Positions 1 to 9,138 of a stretch of DNA of 64,000 nt are shown here, one piece after another. Below the pieces are notes generated by a model. That model saw only the letters and a list, made by a program, of their open reading frames with translations, was not told the origin of the DNA and ran no database searches. Origin of the DNA: Halomonas aestuarii. Its GTDB lineage: Bacteria > Pseudomonadota > Gammaproteobacteria > Pseudomonadales > Halomonadaceae. Position numbers and translations under genes: made by a program. The stretch is taken from contig NZ_CP018139.1 in assembly GCF_001886615.1 (NCBI RefSeq), forward strand, positions 186,001-250,000, in the 5' to 3' direction. Position 1 is the first letter of the stretch; each line of letters begins with the position of its first letter.

Positions 1-1559
1 ATACTCTTCACAAGCGCGAGACTTCCCCCATCGGAAAGAAGCGTTCTGATGAATAGCTGGTCAATCTTCAGTTTATCCACCGGCAGCGAGTGGAAATAGG
101 TCAGCGATGCATACCCCGTTCCGAAGTCATCGAGTGAAAACCTGATGCCGAGCTCCTTGCAGACCCGCAGTATCTCATTGGCCTGATCAAAGTCTCTGAT
201 CGATGAGACTTCCAGAACCTCGATCTCCAGATTTTCGCCGGAGATAGACGCGTCATCAAGGAATTGCTTCAGGAGTGACGGAAGCTCCCTGTTTTCGATG
301 GTGCTGGGCATAACGTTCAAGCTGAAAGGGCCCTGCAGTCCGTATGCACGAAAGCGCCTAACCTGAGCCAGGGCCTCTTTCATCACCCAGGTATCAAGCT
401 CCCATTCGAGTGACGTACCCCTGATGGCCGTAATCACCTCGACTGGGGGCGTCGGACCATCGGGTCTGAACCAGCGTAACAGGGCTTCTGCGCCAGATAG
501 CGAACCATCTCGCAGGCAAATTCTAGGTTGAAAGTGCAGGATAAACTCGTCGTTCTCGATCGCCTTTTCAATGTCGACGAGTAATTGATTCCGTGATCGG
601 TTCGACTGATGACGCTTGGCATCAAAATAGCAGATACGCGACTTTCCGGATTCCTTGGCTTCGTACATGGCATGGTCGGCATGGCGAAGCAACTCGTCGG
701 GTTCATCGCTGTCGTGTGGGTAGATCGTGACACCGATACTCGCGGTAATCGCGAAACTGCCGAATTCCGTTGAATAGGTCCCTTCGATCGACTGCTTGAC
801 CCGCTGAACGGCGTCCTGGATATCCTGCTCGTTTTCTCCGGTAAGAAGGCCCACGAACTCATCGCCGCCAAGCCGTGCGAATGTGTCCTCAGCCCGGACA
901 CTGTGTTCCAGATGCCGGGCGATGCCCACCAGCACCTCATCGCCGAGGCTATGTCCCTGACGGTCGTTGATCCGCTTGAAATTATCCAGATCTATGAACA
1001 ATACGCCAAGAAAAAAACCGTGGCGTCTTGCCAGGTTCAGGGCCGCAGATATTCGGTCTGAGAACAGTTTCCGGTTGGGAAGCCCTGTGAGCGCATCATG
1101 CAGTGCGAGATGCTCCAGGGCTTGCTGCGCATCCATGATCTCGGAGATGTCCTGTGCCGTTCCGATGGAGCGTTCAGGATTTCCTTCACTGTCATAGTAA
1201 GTGACGCCGCGTGCTTCAATCCACTTGGTGGCCGGGCCGGCCTTTATGCGGTAGCGAATGTTGTATTCAGTGCCGTCCTTGACGGAGGCCTTGTAGGCCG
1301 CATCGACAAACTCCCGATCATCGTCAAAAATGAGGCTGACGAAAATCTCATAGTTGGGATCCAGAGCGTTTGCTTCGAGCCCGTAAATGGCGAAGATTTC
1401 CTCTGACCAGTACAGCGTTCCATTCTGGTAGTTCAGCTCCCAGAAGCCAACGCCGGAGAGTCGCTGAGCCTCGCGCCTTCGGCGCTCGGAAATGGCCAGG
1501 GCATCTGACAGCTCTTGTATTCCCAGTCCAGTCGTGGGTTTGCCACGCAATTTTTTCAC
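1..1559 (-). CDS. PAS-GGDEF-EAL cyclic-di-GMP enzyme (C-terminus cut by window edge)
   Basis: Minus-strand gene open to the left edge, so its last residues and stop lie outside the window. The chosen start is a GTG at 1559. Domain order is a PAS-like sensor (about residues 30-140), a GGDEF domain with intact GGDEF (codons 855-869) preceded by an RAED inhibitory site, and an EAL domain with EALLRW (471-488), DDFGTGYAS and LKID. Both catalytic signatures look intact, so synthesis, hydrolysis or GTP-stimulated hydrolysis of c-di-GMP are all possible. The family architecture is that of a cytosolic sensor. No membrane segment is seen. The start is the least certain part because the ribosome-binding site is weak. 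Confidence 0.85.
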   Translation of the reverse strand, partial: MKKLRGKPTTGLGIQELSDALAISERRRREAQRLSGVGFWELNYQNGTLYWSEEIFAIYGLEANALDPNYEIFVSLIFDDDREFVDAAYKASVKDGTEYNIRYRIKAGPATKWIEARGVTYYDSEGNPERSIGTAQDISEIMDAQQALEHLALHDALTGLPNRKLFSDRISAALNLARRHGFFLGVLFIDLDNFKRINDRQGHSLGDEVLVGIARHLEHSVRAEDTFARLGGDEFVGLLTGENEQDIQDAVQRVKQSIEGTYSTEFGSFAITASIGVTIYPHDSDEPDELLRHADHAMYEAKESGKSRICYFDAKRHQSNRSRNQLLVDIEKAIENDEFILHFQPRICLRDGSLSGAEALLRWFRPDGPTPPVEVITAIRGTSLEWELDTWVMKEALAQVRRFRAYGLQGPFSLNVMPSTIENRELPSLLKQFLDDASISGENLEIEVLEVSSIRDFDQANEILRVCKELGIRFSLDDFGTGYASLTYFHSLPVDKLKIDQLFIRTLLSDGGSLALVKS

Positions 1560-2551
1560 GGATATAGGCCTAGTTCAGACAACCTGGAAAATCCACCGGC
1601 ACCCAACACATTCCACAATTCCTCTCTGCCTTCAGGAAAAACAGGCCCTTTCTGCCATGACACCAAGGCATTCAACCTGAATGACACAGGCTATCAGGGT
1701 GACGGGGAGAAGAATGCTGGCACTGACGCCCTCTCCGGGTCGGTAAGAATAAAGACTAGCAACGCTCAATTCGCCCTACAAGGAATGCAAACGCGACCTG
1801 GCCAGAAGGGCCACCATCCGAGCCCTGGGTGCATCACGCCTATCGCGGGGTAGATCAGTAAGGTACGGCCCATACGCTATCGGGCCTGCACACGCCATGC
1901 CAGAATGGAGGAGCCACATGTTCAAAACCCTTAGATATAGTCGTGAACTCCCGTATACATGCCATGATCGATTTGATTTCCATAACCATGGCTTCATTCG
2001 TCGTTCAGGCATGGAAAACGATTCGGCATTCCATTGTTACGTGCAATATTCCGGTCGGTTAATTCTGCTGATCACTCCATTGAACGTCACCAGACTCCAC
2101 GCCTCATGAGCCCTGTCTATCTCGGTCCTTATCGAGCATCTCAACCAGAACTCCATTTAATACTGCGATGCAAAAAAACAAGCTTCAACAGGTCTTTCAT
2201 ATGTATGGGGAAAAGGCTTTTCCGTGGTGCGCAGATCTTTGCGGTGTCGGCATTTCCAGGGCGACGGGCATGCTAACGCGCCTGACAGGAACAACGTCCA
2301 CGTCATCAGCCGTCGAGAGTGTTGAATCGTATGAGGTCGGTCGATAGCCTTCCGGCGCCGCCCCCATCAAGTCCTTCCCGCCATTGCTCCTGCTGGAGAT
2401 GATGGTGGTGACCATGAGTCCCAGGCCAAGCCCGCCCAGCAAACTGCCAACAGAGCCGAGAGAGGATTGCGGTAGAAAGAAGAAGCCGATGCCATCGGTC
2501 GTGACCGGTGATACCGCACGGCGCGTTCTACCCCGCCCCGTGGAGGCCGTA
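1560..2551. other. Long intergenic stretch without a convincing gene
   Basis: Nearly 1 kb between two c-di-GMP genes is less GC-rich than its flanks and lacks a family-recognisable reading frame. It contains one short frame with a good ribosome-binding site (1918-2109, listed separately). A minus-strand frame at 2197-2607 has a hydrophobic Gly/Leu stretch but runs into the downstream cyclase. The stretch is probably decayed sequence plus the promoters of the flanking genes. Confidence 0.5.
1918..2109 (+). CDS. Possible small ORF or decayed gene start (63 aa)
   Basis: An ATG at 1918 follows GGAGGAG (1907-1913), a strong ribosome-binding site. The product begins MFKTLRYSREL and then continues with a Cys/His-containing sequence I do not recognise. 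The first residues resemble the N-terminus of DUF1640-type coiled-coil proteins, but the expected coiled coil is absent, so this may be the stub of a decayed gene. There is no other support, and the frame could be accidental. Confidence 0.25.
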   Translation: MFKTLRYSRELPYTCHDRFDFHNHGFIRRSGMENDSAFHCYVQYSGRLILLITPLNVTRLHAS

Positions 2552-3454
2552 TCAGGCCGCCACGACCCGATTCTTGCCGGTCCGCTTCGCCTGGTAAAGT
2601 GCATCATCCGCCCGTTTCAGGGTGGCCTCGTAGGTGCGATCTTCCGGCACCGTGGTCGCGACCCCGATGCTGACGGTGGCGACGAGGTCGGCCGTGGAGA
2701 AGCGACTCAACTCGCGCCTGAAGCACTCGCGCAGCCGGTCGGCAAAGTGCACCGCGTTCTCCAGCCCGGTGTTCGGCAGGCAGATCACGAACTCGTCCCC
2801 CCCGAAGCGACAGGCGACATCCGTCTTCCTGAGCTCCGCGCGACAGATCGTGCCGATCGCCATGAGGATGTCGTCCCCGGCGTAGTGGCCGAGGGTGTCA
2901 TTGATCCGCTTCAGGTTGTCGATGTCGAACATCAGGATGGACGTCGGCACCGCGTAGCGGTCGAACATCTCATGATTAAGCGACAGGTCGCGCTCCAGTT
3001 TCCGGCGGTTGAAGAGCCCCGTAAGCTCGTCGGTGTCGCCGAACTCGCGCAGCTTGATCTCCAGGTCGTGCCGCTCCGAGATGTTGCTCGCCACCCAGAG
3101 CACCACGTCTTCCCCCTCCACCTGGAAATCGAGCGCCTGGATGCGCCCCTCGAACCAGATGGGCTCCTCGGGCCCCTCATCCTGGAGACCCTCGACGTCC
3201 CCGCCGCTCAGCTCGTATTCCCGGATCAGCAGCTGGCCGGTCTCCAGCGCCAGCTCGATCTGCTCCAGAAACCAGGCCGCCTTCTCGGGCTCCACCACGT
3301 CGGCGATATGGCAGCCGACCAGGCCACTGCCGTCATGGTAGTAACGGGCATCGCGACCGCCGAACACCGACACGTACTTGCCGGTCCTCGTGAGGATGAA
3401 GACAGGGTCCGGCAACGCCTGCAGGACAAGGGGCATCTGCTCAATGCTGATCAT
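2552..3454 (-). CDS. PAS-GGDEF diguanylate cyclase
   Basis: A 300-residue protein with an N-terminal PAS-like domain (about residues 8-130) that contains an acidic insert around residues 85-97, followed by a GGDEF domain (about 138-300). The catalytic GGDEF is at 218-222, and an RKTD product-inhibition site lies five residues before it. The metal-binding FDIDNLK motif is at about 176. It should make c-di-GMP from two GTP in the cytosol under control of the PAS input. There is no EAL domain and no membrane segment. It stands alone between long non-coding stretches. Confidence 0.9.
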   Translation of the reverse strand: MISIEQMPLVLQALPDPVFILTRTGKYVSVFGGRDARYYHDGSGLVGCHIADVVEPEKAAWFLEQIELALETGQLLIREYELSGGDVEGLQDEGPEEPIWFEGRIQALDFQVEGEDVVLWVASNISERHDLEIKLREFGDTDELTGLFNRRKLERDLSLNHEMFDRYAVPTSILMFDIDNLKRINDTLGHYAGDDILMAIGTICRAELRKTDVACRFGGDEFVICLPNTGLENAVHFADRLRECFRRELSRFSTADLVATVSIGVATTVPEDRTYEATLKRADDALYQAKRTGKNRVVAA

Positions 3455-3597
3455 AGAAGTGCTCGCTCTGATACATCTTTATGATCTTATTTCATGAGAC
3501 AGCTGTCACCTGCTCGCTTCAACGGGAAGGCGGAGGCGGCACCCTGCCCCGCCCACGCGCCCTGCAAGCCCCTCACATCAAGGCCCCTCACAGCAAA

Positions 3598-3627
3598 GCC
3601 CCCGAGCCGGTCGACCGGCTCGGGGGC
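3598..3627 (-). terminator. Perfect 30-nt palindrome, likely terminator of the OsmC-YcaO gene
   Basis: Thirty bases form a perfect inverted repeat beginning GCCCCCGAGCC, located 45 nt after the OsmC-YcaO stop on the minus strand. Only a short T run follows on that strand, so it may also act from the other side. The palindrome itself is certain; its role as a terminator is inferred. Confidence 0.7.
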
Positions 3628-3672
3628 GTCTTCGTGCCAACCCCCCAACGGCGGGCAACCGCAGTGACCAGC

Positions 3673-5874
3673 TTACCGCATGCCGGCCAGGGCCGCGCGA
3701 TGCGCGTGCAGCTTCTGGTAGCTCTCGATCAGGCGATGGTGCTTCTCGAGGCCTTCCAGCGCCATGCTGGTGGGGGTCAGGCCATGGAAGCGCACGGTGC
3801 CCTTCACCGAACCCACCACGGCGTCCATGGTCGCCTCGCCGAACATGCGCGTGAGGTTGTGGCGGTAGTCCGCCAGGGCCAGCTCGTCATCCAGGGTGAT
3901 CTCCAGCACCGCGTGCAGGGCCTGGTAGAAGAGCCCGCGCTCGACGGTGTTGTCGTTGAACTGCTGGAACATGTCTACCCGCTCCAGCGCCTCCTCGTGC
4001 TGGCCCAGCGCCAGGTTGATCAGCAGCTTGAGCTCGAGAATGGTGAGCTGGCCCCAGACGGTGTTCTCGTCGAACTCGATGCCGATCAGGGTGATGATGT
4101 CGATGTGGTCATCGAGCTGGCTCTCCTCCAGGCGCTCCAGCAGGTCGGCCAACTGGTCGTCGCTCAGGTCGTGGAGGTGAAGGATGTCCTCCCGGTAGTC
4201 GAGGGCCATGTTGGTGTTGTCCCAGACCAGGTCCTCCACCGGGTAGACCTCGGAGTAGCCCGGCACCAGGATCCGGCACACCGGCGCGCCGAGATCCTCG
4301 TGCACGGCCACGTACGCCTCCTTGCCCAGCTCCTCGAGGATCCCGAACAGCGTCGCCGCCTCTTCCTCCGTACTGCTGGAACCGCTGCCGGAGAAGTCCC
4401 ACTCGACGAAGTCGACGTCCGCCTTCGCACTGAAGAAGCGCCAGGAGACCAGCCCGGAGGAGTCGATGAAGTGCTCGACGAAGTTGTTGGGCTCGGTCAC
4501 GGCCAGCGAGCTGAAGGTCGGCGCCGGGAAGTCATTCAGGCCCTCGAAGCTGCGGCCCTGCATCAGCTCGGTGAGGCTTCGCTCCAGGGCCACCTCGAAG
4601 CTCGGGTGCGCCCCGAAGGAGGCGAAGACGCCGCCCGTCTTCGGGTTCATCAGGGCGACGCAGGCCACGGGGAATCGTCCGCCCAGGGAGGCGTCCTTGA
4701 CCAGGATCGGGAAGCCCTGCTCCTCCAACGCCTCGACGCCCTCAAGGATGTCGGGGTACTTCCTCAGCACCTCGTGGGGCACGTCCGGCAGGGCGAGCTC
4801 CTGCTCGATGATCTCGCGCTTCACGGTCCGCTCGAAGATCTCCGACAGGCACTGCACCTGCGCCTCGTGCAGGGTATTGCCGGCACTCATGCCGTTGCTG
4901 AGGAAGAGGTTCTCGATCAGGTTGGAGGGGAAGTACACCGTCTCGCCGTCCGACTGGCGCACGAAGGGCAGCGAGACAATGCCGCGCGCCACCTGGCCGG
5001 AGTTGGTGTCGATCAGGTGGGAGCCGCCGAGCTCGCCGTCCGGATCGTAGATGGCCCGACAGTGGTCGTCGAGGATGCCCTCCGGCAGCTCGTCGTTCGG
5101 CCCCGGCTGGAACCACTCCTCGTCGGGGTAGTGGACGAACTGGCTGCCCGCGATCTCTTCACCGAAGAACTGGTCGTTGTAGAAGAAGTTGCAGCTCAGC
5201 CGCTCGATGAACTCGCCCAGCGCCGAGCAGAGTGCGCTCTCCTTGGTGGCGCCCTTGCCGTTGGTGAAGCACATCGGCGAGGCGGCGTCGCGGATATGCA
5301 GCGACCAGACATGGGGCACGATGTTGCGCCAGGAGGCGATCTCGATCTTCATGCCCAGGTCAGCCAGGATCGAGGTCATGTTGGCGATGGTCTGCTCCAG
5401 CGGCAGGTCCTTGCCCTCGATCCAGGTGGCGCCCTCGCCCTGCGCCTTGCCCAGCAGCAGCGCCTGGGCGTCCTCGTCGATGTTCTCCACGGTCTCGATC
5501 TGGAACTCGGGGCCGGTCTGCACCACCTTCTTCACCGTGCAGCGGTCGATGGAGCGCAGGATGCCCTGGCGATCCTTGTCGGAGAGGTCCGCCGGCAGCT
5601 CCACCTGGATCTTGAAGATCTGGTTGTAGCGGTTCTCCGGGTCGACGATGTTGTTCTGCGACAGCCGGATGTTCTCGGTGGGGATGTCGCGCGCGTTGCA
5701 GTAGACCTTGACGAAGTACGCCGCGCACATGGCCGAGGAGGCCAGGAAGTAGTCGAACGGACCGGGTGCCGAGCCGTCGCCCTTGTAGCGGATCGGCTGG
5801 TCGGAGATGACCGTGAAGTCGTCGAACTTGGCCTCCAGCCGGAGGTTGTCGAGATAGTTGACCTTGATTTCCAT
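3673..5874 (-). CDS. OsmC domain / YcaO domain fusion protein
   Basis: About 733 residues from ATG 5874; a TTG two codons upstream is also possible. The N-terminal OsmC-like domain (about 1-140) keeps both characteristic cysteines, in SAMCAA (about 50) and DRCTVKK (about 112). The central YcaO domain (about 180-560) has the ATP/Mg-binding glutamates in LGEFIER (about 221) and EIFER. A helical TPR-like tail follows. YcaO enzymes activate amide backbones with ATP, and E. coli YcaO is linked to beta-methylthiolation of ribosomal protein S12. The fused form is a recognised family whose OsmC half may handle a thiol or peroxide. No precursor peptide or dehydrogenase lies nearby, so a RiPP role is unlikely. 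Confidence 0.92.
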   Translation of the reverse strand: MEIKVNYLDNLRLEAKFDDFTVISDQPIRYKGDGSAPGPFDYFLASSAMCAAYFVKVYCNARDIPTENIRLSQNNIVDPENRYNQIFKIQVELPADLSDKDRQGILRSIDRCTVKKVVQTGPEFQIETVENIDEDAQALLLGKAQGEGATWIEGKDLPLEQTIANMTSILADLGMKIEIASWRNIVPHVWSLHIRDAASPMCFTNGKGATKESALCSALGEFIERLSCNFFYNDQFFGEEIAGSQFVHYPDEEWFQPGPNDELPEGILDDHCRAIYDPDGELGGSHLIDTNSGQVARGIVSLPFVRQSDGETVYFPSNLIENLFLSNGMSAGNTLHEAQVQCLSEIFERTVKREIIEQELALPDVPHEVLRKYPDILEGVEALEEQGFPILVKDASLGGRFPVACVALMNPKTGGVFASFGAHPSFEVALERSLTELMQGRSFEGLNDFPAPTFSSLAVTEPNNFVEHFIDSSGLVSWRFFSAKADVDFVEWDFSGSGSSSTEEEAATLFGILEELGKEAYVAVHEDLGAPVCRILVPGYSEVYPVEDLVWDNTNMALDYREDILHLHDLSDDQLADLLERLEESQLDDHIDIITLIGIEFDENTVWGQLTILELKLLINLALGQHEEALERVDMFQQFNDNTVERGLFYQALHAVLEITLDDELALADYRHNLTRMFGEATMDAVVGSVKGTVRFHGLTPTSMALEGLEKHHRLIESYQKLHAHRAALAGMR

Positions 5875-6003
5875 GGACAAAGCACCGGATGTAGAGATGG
5901 GGCGGTCGTAGCGCGTAACCGGCCATTATCCAGCTTTTTCCGGGCTTCGTCTTGGTCGCTTTACCAAAAGACACCACCTCGACGCGGGCGGCGTCGGCCC
6001 TGC

Positions 6004-7206
6004 CTAGTGCCGCCGCTGGCTGCTCGCCTCGATCAGGTCGACGAGGATGCGCTCGACATTGCTACCACCGATGCCGATTCGCGCGCCCGGGGAAAGGGTC
6101 GACAGGGTCTGCAGCGCACGCGGATAGTCGCCGGCCACGTGGTCCCACAGTGCGGAAACCAGCGCCAGGGCGACGTCGCGATTGGCGCCCTCGGGGGTGG
6201 CCTCGATGGCGGCCTCGCAGCGCTTCAGCCCGTCCAGATCTCCCGCCGTGGCGTAGAGGGCCGCCACGTGCAAGGCGATGAAGGGGTGGCCGATCATGCC
6301 CCAGACGCGAGCGATATGTCCGGTCACGTCGTCGTCCAGCGGGCGCTGCCGGCCGCTCTGCAGGTAATCCCTGAGCAGGAAGCCGCCGCAGTCTGCCAGC
6401 GTCAGCACCGGGCCGCAGGTGGTGGTGGCCGGCGAACAGTACGACAGGTAGCGCTGCATGGCGGCTTCGCGGTCACCGGTCTGGAACTCGGCAAGCGCCA
6501 GGTGCCATTGCACGTGGCCGTACATCTGGCCATCCCGTGCGCCGGGCCCGTACACGCGAAGCCAGTCACCCAACTGCGTGGCCGACGTCTCGGCCGCGCC
6601 GTCGTCATGGAGCAGGTGCGCCAGGGCATGAATGGAGAATAGCGACTGGGGGCGGATCGCCAGGGCCCGCTCGATGAGATCGCGACCGCGCTCCCGCTGG
6701 CCCGCCTCGCTGGCGGCGAAGCCGAGCCGGGCCAGGAAGGCCCAGTCGTCGCCCAGCGCCTCCTCCACGGACTCGAAGATCGACAGCACGGCCTGCTGCT
6801 TGGTAGGGCCGCCGTAGAAGAACCGGTTGCCCGTCAGCAGCGAGACCACCAGCAGGTCGGCGGGTGTCGTCCGGAGATAGGCCTCTGCCCTGTCGAGGGT
6901 CGCGCCCGGCTGGTCGAGCAGCCCGATCACCATCCCGACATGCTGGCGCTCCCAGTCACTCGCCTTCAGGGCGGCGCGCTCGGCCCGTTCGCGATGGAGA
7001 TCGCTCCCCGGCTCGCCGGCATCCTTCGCCAGGTAGTAGCGGGCCGCGGCGGCCAGGGCGAACTCCTCGTCGAGCTCGATGGCCCTGTCCAGGGTCTCGG
7101 TGGCCCCGGACTCGGAGCCGAGTATCCGGTCCACCGCGTCCTGGTAGAGCTTGACCGCCTCGACGGAATCACTCGATACCGGGTGGCCTGTGCGCGCTTC
7201 GATCAT
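6004..7206 (-). CDS. TTC38-like tetratricopeptide repeat protein
   Basis: A 400-residue all-helical protein resembling the bacterial TTC38 family. TPR-like helical hairpins run throughout, and one typical segment reads HVQWHLALAEFQTGD near residue 230. No signal peptide or membrane span is visible, so it is probably cytosolic and used for protein contacts; the molecular role of the family is not established. The gene stands alone on the minus strand between the OsmC-YcaO gene and a hydrolase, with about 170 nt of non-coding DNA upstream. The ATG at 7206 is the natural start of the frame. Confidence 0.8.
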   Translation of the reverse strand: MIEARTGHPVSSDSVEAVKLYQDAVDRILGSESGATETLDRAIELDEEFALAAAARYYLAKDAGEPGSDLHRERAERAALKASDWERQHVGMVIGLLDQPGATLDRAEAYLRTTPADLLVVSLLTGNRFFYGGPTKQQAVLSIFESVEEALGDDWAFLARLGFAASEAGQRERGRDLIERALAIRPQSLFSIHALAHLLHDDGAAETSATQLGDWLRVYGPGARDGQMYGHVQWHLALAEFQTGDREAAMQRYLSYCSPATTTCGPVLTLADCGGFLLRDYLQSGRQRPLDDDVTGHIARVWGMIGHPFIALHVAALYATAGDLDGLKRCEAAIEATPEGANRDVALALVSALWDHVAGDYPRALQTLSTLSPGARIGIGGSNVERILVDLIEASSQRRH

Positions 7207-7375
7207 GGAACATCCTCATGGGGGCTTACGTTCCCGGCACGGCGGCCGGGTGGAGGTCGGGACGTCCCAGTCCCGCGAGCCGAACGACGTCCGGGGTCAG
7301 GCGCCCTCGGGGCCATGCACCGTGCAGGCGGGGAGAAGAGTCAAGGGGGCATTCTCGCGAACTCGCCCTTCAAGA

Positions 7376-8191
7376 TTAGGCGAGCGGCCCGGCCGGCGCC
7401 ACGGCACCCGCCAGAAACCCGATGATGGCCTGGTTGACCCGTGCCGGCTGCTCGAGCGCCGTGAGGTGCCCTGCCCCGGGGATGACCTCGAAGGTGGACC
7501 GGGGGAGCCGGTCATGCATCCGGCGGGAGAGCGCCACCGGCAGCGAGCGATCCTCCTCCCCCACGAGGACGAGCGCCGGCACGCGGATCTCATGCAGGCG
7601 GTCGAGCACCGAGTCGCGCCGTATCAGCGCATCCAGGCAGAGCAGCGCGGAGGGCACATGGTTCCGGGCAAACTGCGCCTTCCCTGCGTCGACCAGGGTG
7701 GGATGCCCACGCCGGGTGGTGGCACCGAACATCAGCTTCGCGATGGACGGCAGCAGCGGACGAAAGCCGAAGGCCCGGACAGCGGCCCCCATGGCGCGAT
7801 ACTTCAGCCGGTGCAACGGCGTTTCGGATCCGGCATCCGTGTCCATCAGGATCAGGCCGGCCACCCGCTCGGGGTGGCTGAGCGCGGCACGCAGCGCCAC
7901 CATGCCGCCGATCGACAGGCCGCACCAGACCGCCCGCTCGATGCCCAGCGCGTCGAGCACGGCGATGACGTCGTCGACCGCATCATAGAGAGAGAAGCGC
8001 GCCGCCAGGCGACCCGACCGGCCATGGCCGCGAAGGTCGGGATTGATGACGCGGTAATGCTCAGCCAGGACGGGAACCTGCTCGCGCCACATCTTTCCCG
8101 AGTAGAGGAAGCTGTGACCGAGGACGACCGGCAGCCCCGATCCGCTCTCCTCGAAGGCGATCCGGATGCCTTGATGGTCGACCAGTGTCAT
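7376..8191 (-). CDS. Alpha/beta hydrolase
   Basis: A 271-residue alpha/beta-hydrolase fold protein. The start at 8191 has GGAG seven bases upstream. The nucleophile elbow GLSIGGM, an oxyanion-region HSFLYSG near residue 25, and the histidine of GAGHLTALEQP near the C-terminus indicate an intact Ser-Asp-His triad. The family includes 3-oxoadipate enol-lactonase, pimeloyl-ACP esterase and many general esterases. No aromatic-degradation genes are adjacent, so the substrate cannot be assigned. It is probably cytosolic, as no signal peptide is seen. Confidence 0.88.
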   Translation of the reverse strand: MTLVDHQGIRIAFEESGSGLPVVLGHSFLYSGKMWREQVPVLAEHYRVINPDLRGHGRSGRLAARFSLYDAVDDVIAVLDALGIERAVWCGLSIGGMVALRAALSHPERVAGLILMDTDAGSETPLHRLKYRAMGAAVRAFGFRPLLPSIAKLMFGATTRRGHPTLVDAGKAQFARNHVPSALLCLDALIRRDSVLDRLHEIRVPALVLVGEEDRSLPVALSRRMHDRLPRSTFEVIPGAGHLTALEQPARVNQAIIGFLAGAVAPAGPLA

Positions 8192-8362
8192 GGATGTCTC
8201 CGGGGGACGAGAGTGCGTGCGGTATGCGGTATGCGGCATCAGTACCGGACCGGTCGTTGACGGCATCACCGGGAGGCAAGACGGCAGGCGCATCCTGTCT
8301 GACGTCTTGTCAGGCGGCCTGGATGTTTACATCCACTGGTCATGCCGATGTCCATCTTCCTC

Positions 8363-9031
8363 TCATTTTCGCCAACCGGCATAGATTCTTGCAGCGATAG
8401 CGCCTTTATCCTGACGCGTTGTTGCTTGGGAGGACATGGATTTCGCATCCGTCTCAGCGGCGGGACGCAGCTCGACTTTCGGCCTGTCCGTCAGGTTTAG
8501 TTGCTCGATGTTTCCCGACGTATACCACCCGTCCGCAGAGCGCGGAGACTCGTTGAAGTGAAGGTATCCCACTCCAGAGAAGTCGTCATCCTGCGCTTCA
8601 TGATCCCCCTTGTAGAAATATCTCAACTCCATCGTTGCCGCGTTGAAACTGACACCTATGCTCCACCAGCTGGCGAAAGGCTCTCCATCCGCGGTGTATG
8701 CATCACCGTTTATCACCACCTGCTGTTGCTCTTCGGAGTACTGGATCGTCACGAAGCTGACCGCATTGGTCCTGTCATGCCGAATGAATTGCCACCAATT
8801 CCCTTCGATGGTGGAAAAACCGGAAGGTGCGACTGTCTTTCCGAACCAGTCTGTGGCCTTGAAGAGCCCAATGACAGAGGCAACCAGTTCAATCACCAAT
8901 GCCGAGAAGAGGACTTTCAGGTATTCCGCATCGACCTCTATCAAGTGAGTGACACCCAGCAGGGTAACGGTCGCCGTCAACACGAAGATGACGATGACGG
9001 AGTAAAACAGGGTTTCGCGCGCATATTTCAT
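8363..9031 (-). CDS. Two-TM beta-rich membrane protein, possibly Cap15-like (orphan)
   Basis: A 222-residue protein. It has two N-terminal hydrophobic segments (about 8-28 and 38-60), then a beta-rich domain with a GNWW motif near 78 and alternating aromatic strands such as MELRYFY and GVGYLHF, then a polar Lys/Arg/Gln-rich tail. This layout resembles Cap15 (S-2TMbeta), the membrane effector of some CBASS anti-phage systems, in which a lipocalin-like barrel binds cyclic dinucleotides. No CD-NTase, Cap2 or Cap3 gene is adjacent, so the match rests on architecture alone. It could be an unrelated membrane-anchored barrel. The base composition is lower in GC than the neighbours, hinting at transfer. 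Confidence 0.7.
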   Translation of the reverse strand: MKYARETLFYSVIVIFVLTATVTLLGVTHLIEVDAEYLKVLFSALVIELVASVIGLFKATDWFGKTVAPSGFSTIEGNWWQFIRHDRTNAVSFVTIQYSEEQQQVVINGDAYTADGEPFASWWSIGVSFNAATMELRYFYKGDHEAQDDDFSGVGYLHFNESPRSADGWYTSGNIEQLNLTDRPKVELRPAAETDAKSMSSQATTRQDKGAIAARIYAGWRK

Positions 9032-9138
9032 ATTACGCCCTCTCCATCGACATCACTCGACACTGCCCCAAGGCGCTGTGTTGTAGTGGCAGGCCTGGGG
9101 TCAGGAACACGCCTTGGTCTGACATCTCGCACATGGGC

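Noticed and set aside
2197..2607. 136-codon minus-strand frame with a hydrophobic stretch
   Set aside because: Its start lies within the PAS-GGDEF gene and there is no ribosome-binding site or family match, so it was not called as a gene.
3481..6642. A 1053-codon open frame on the plus strand
   Set aside because: It lies antisense to the OsmC-YcaO and TTC38-like genes, both of which have clear families. Its composition is the usual Val/Arg/His-rich shadow of GC-rich genes.
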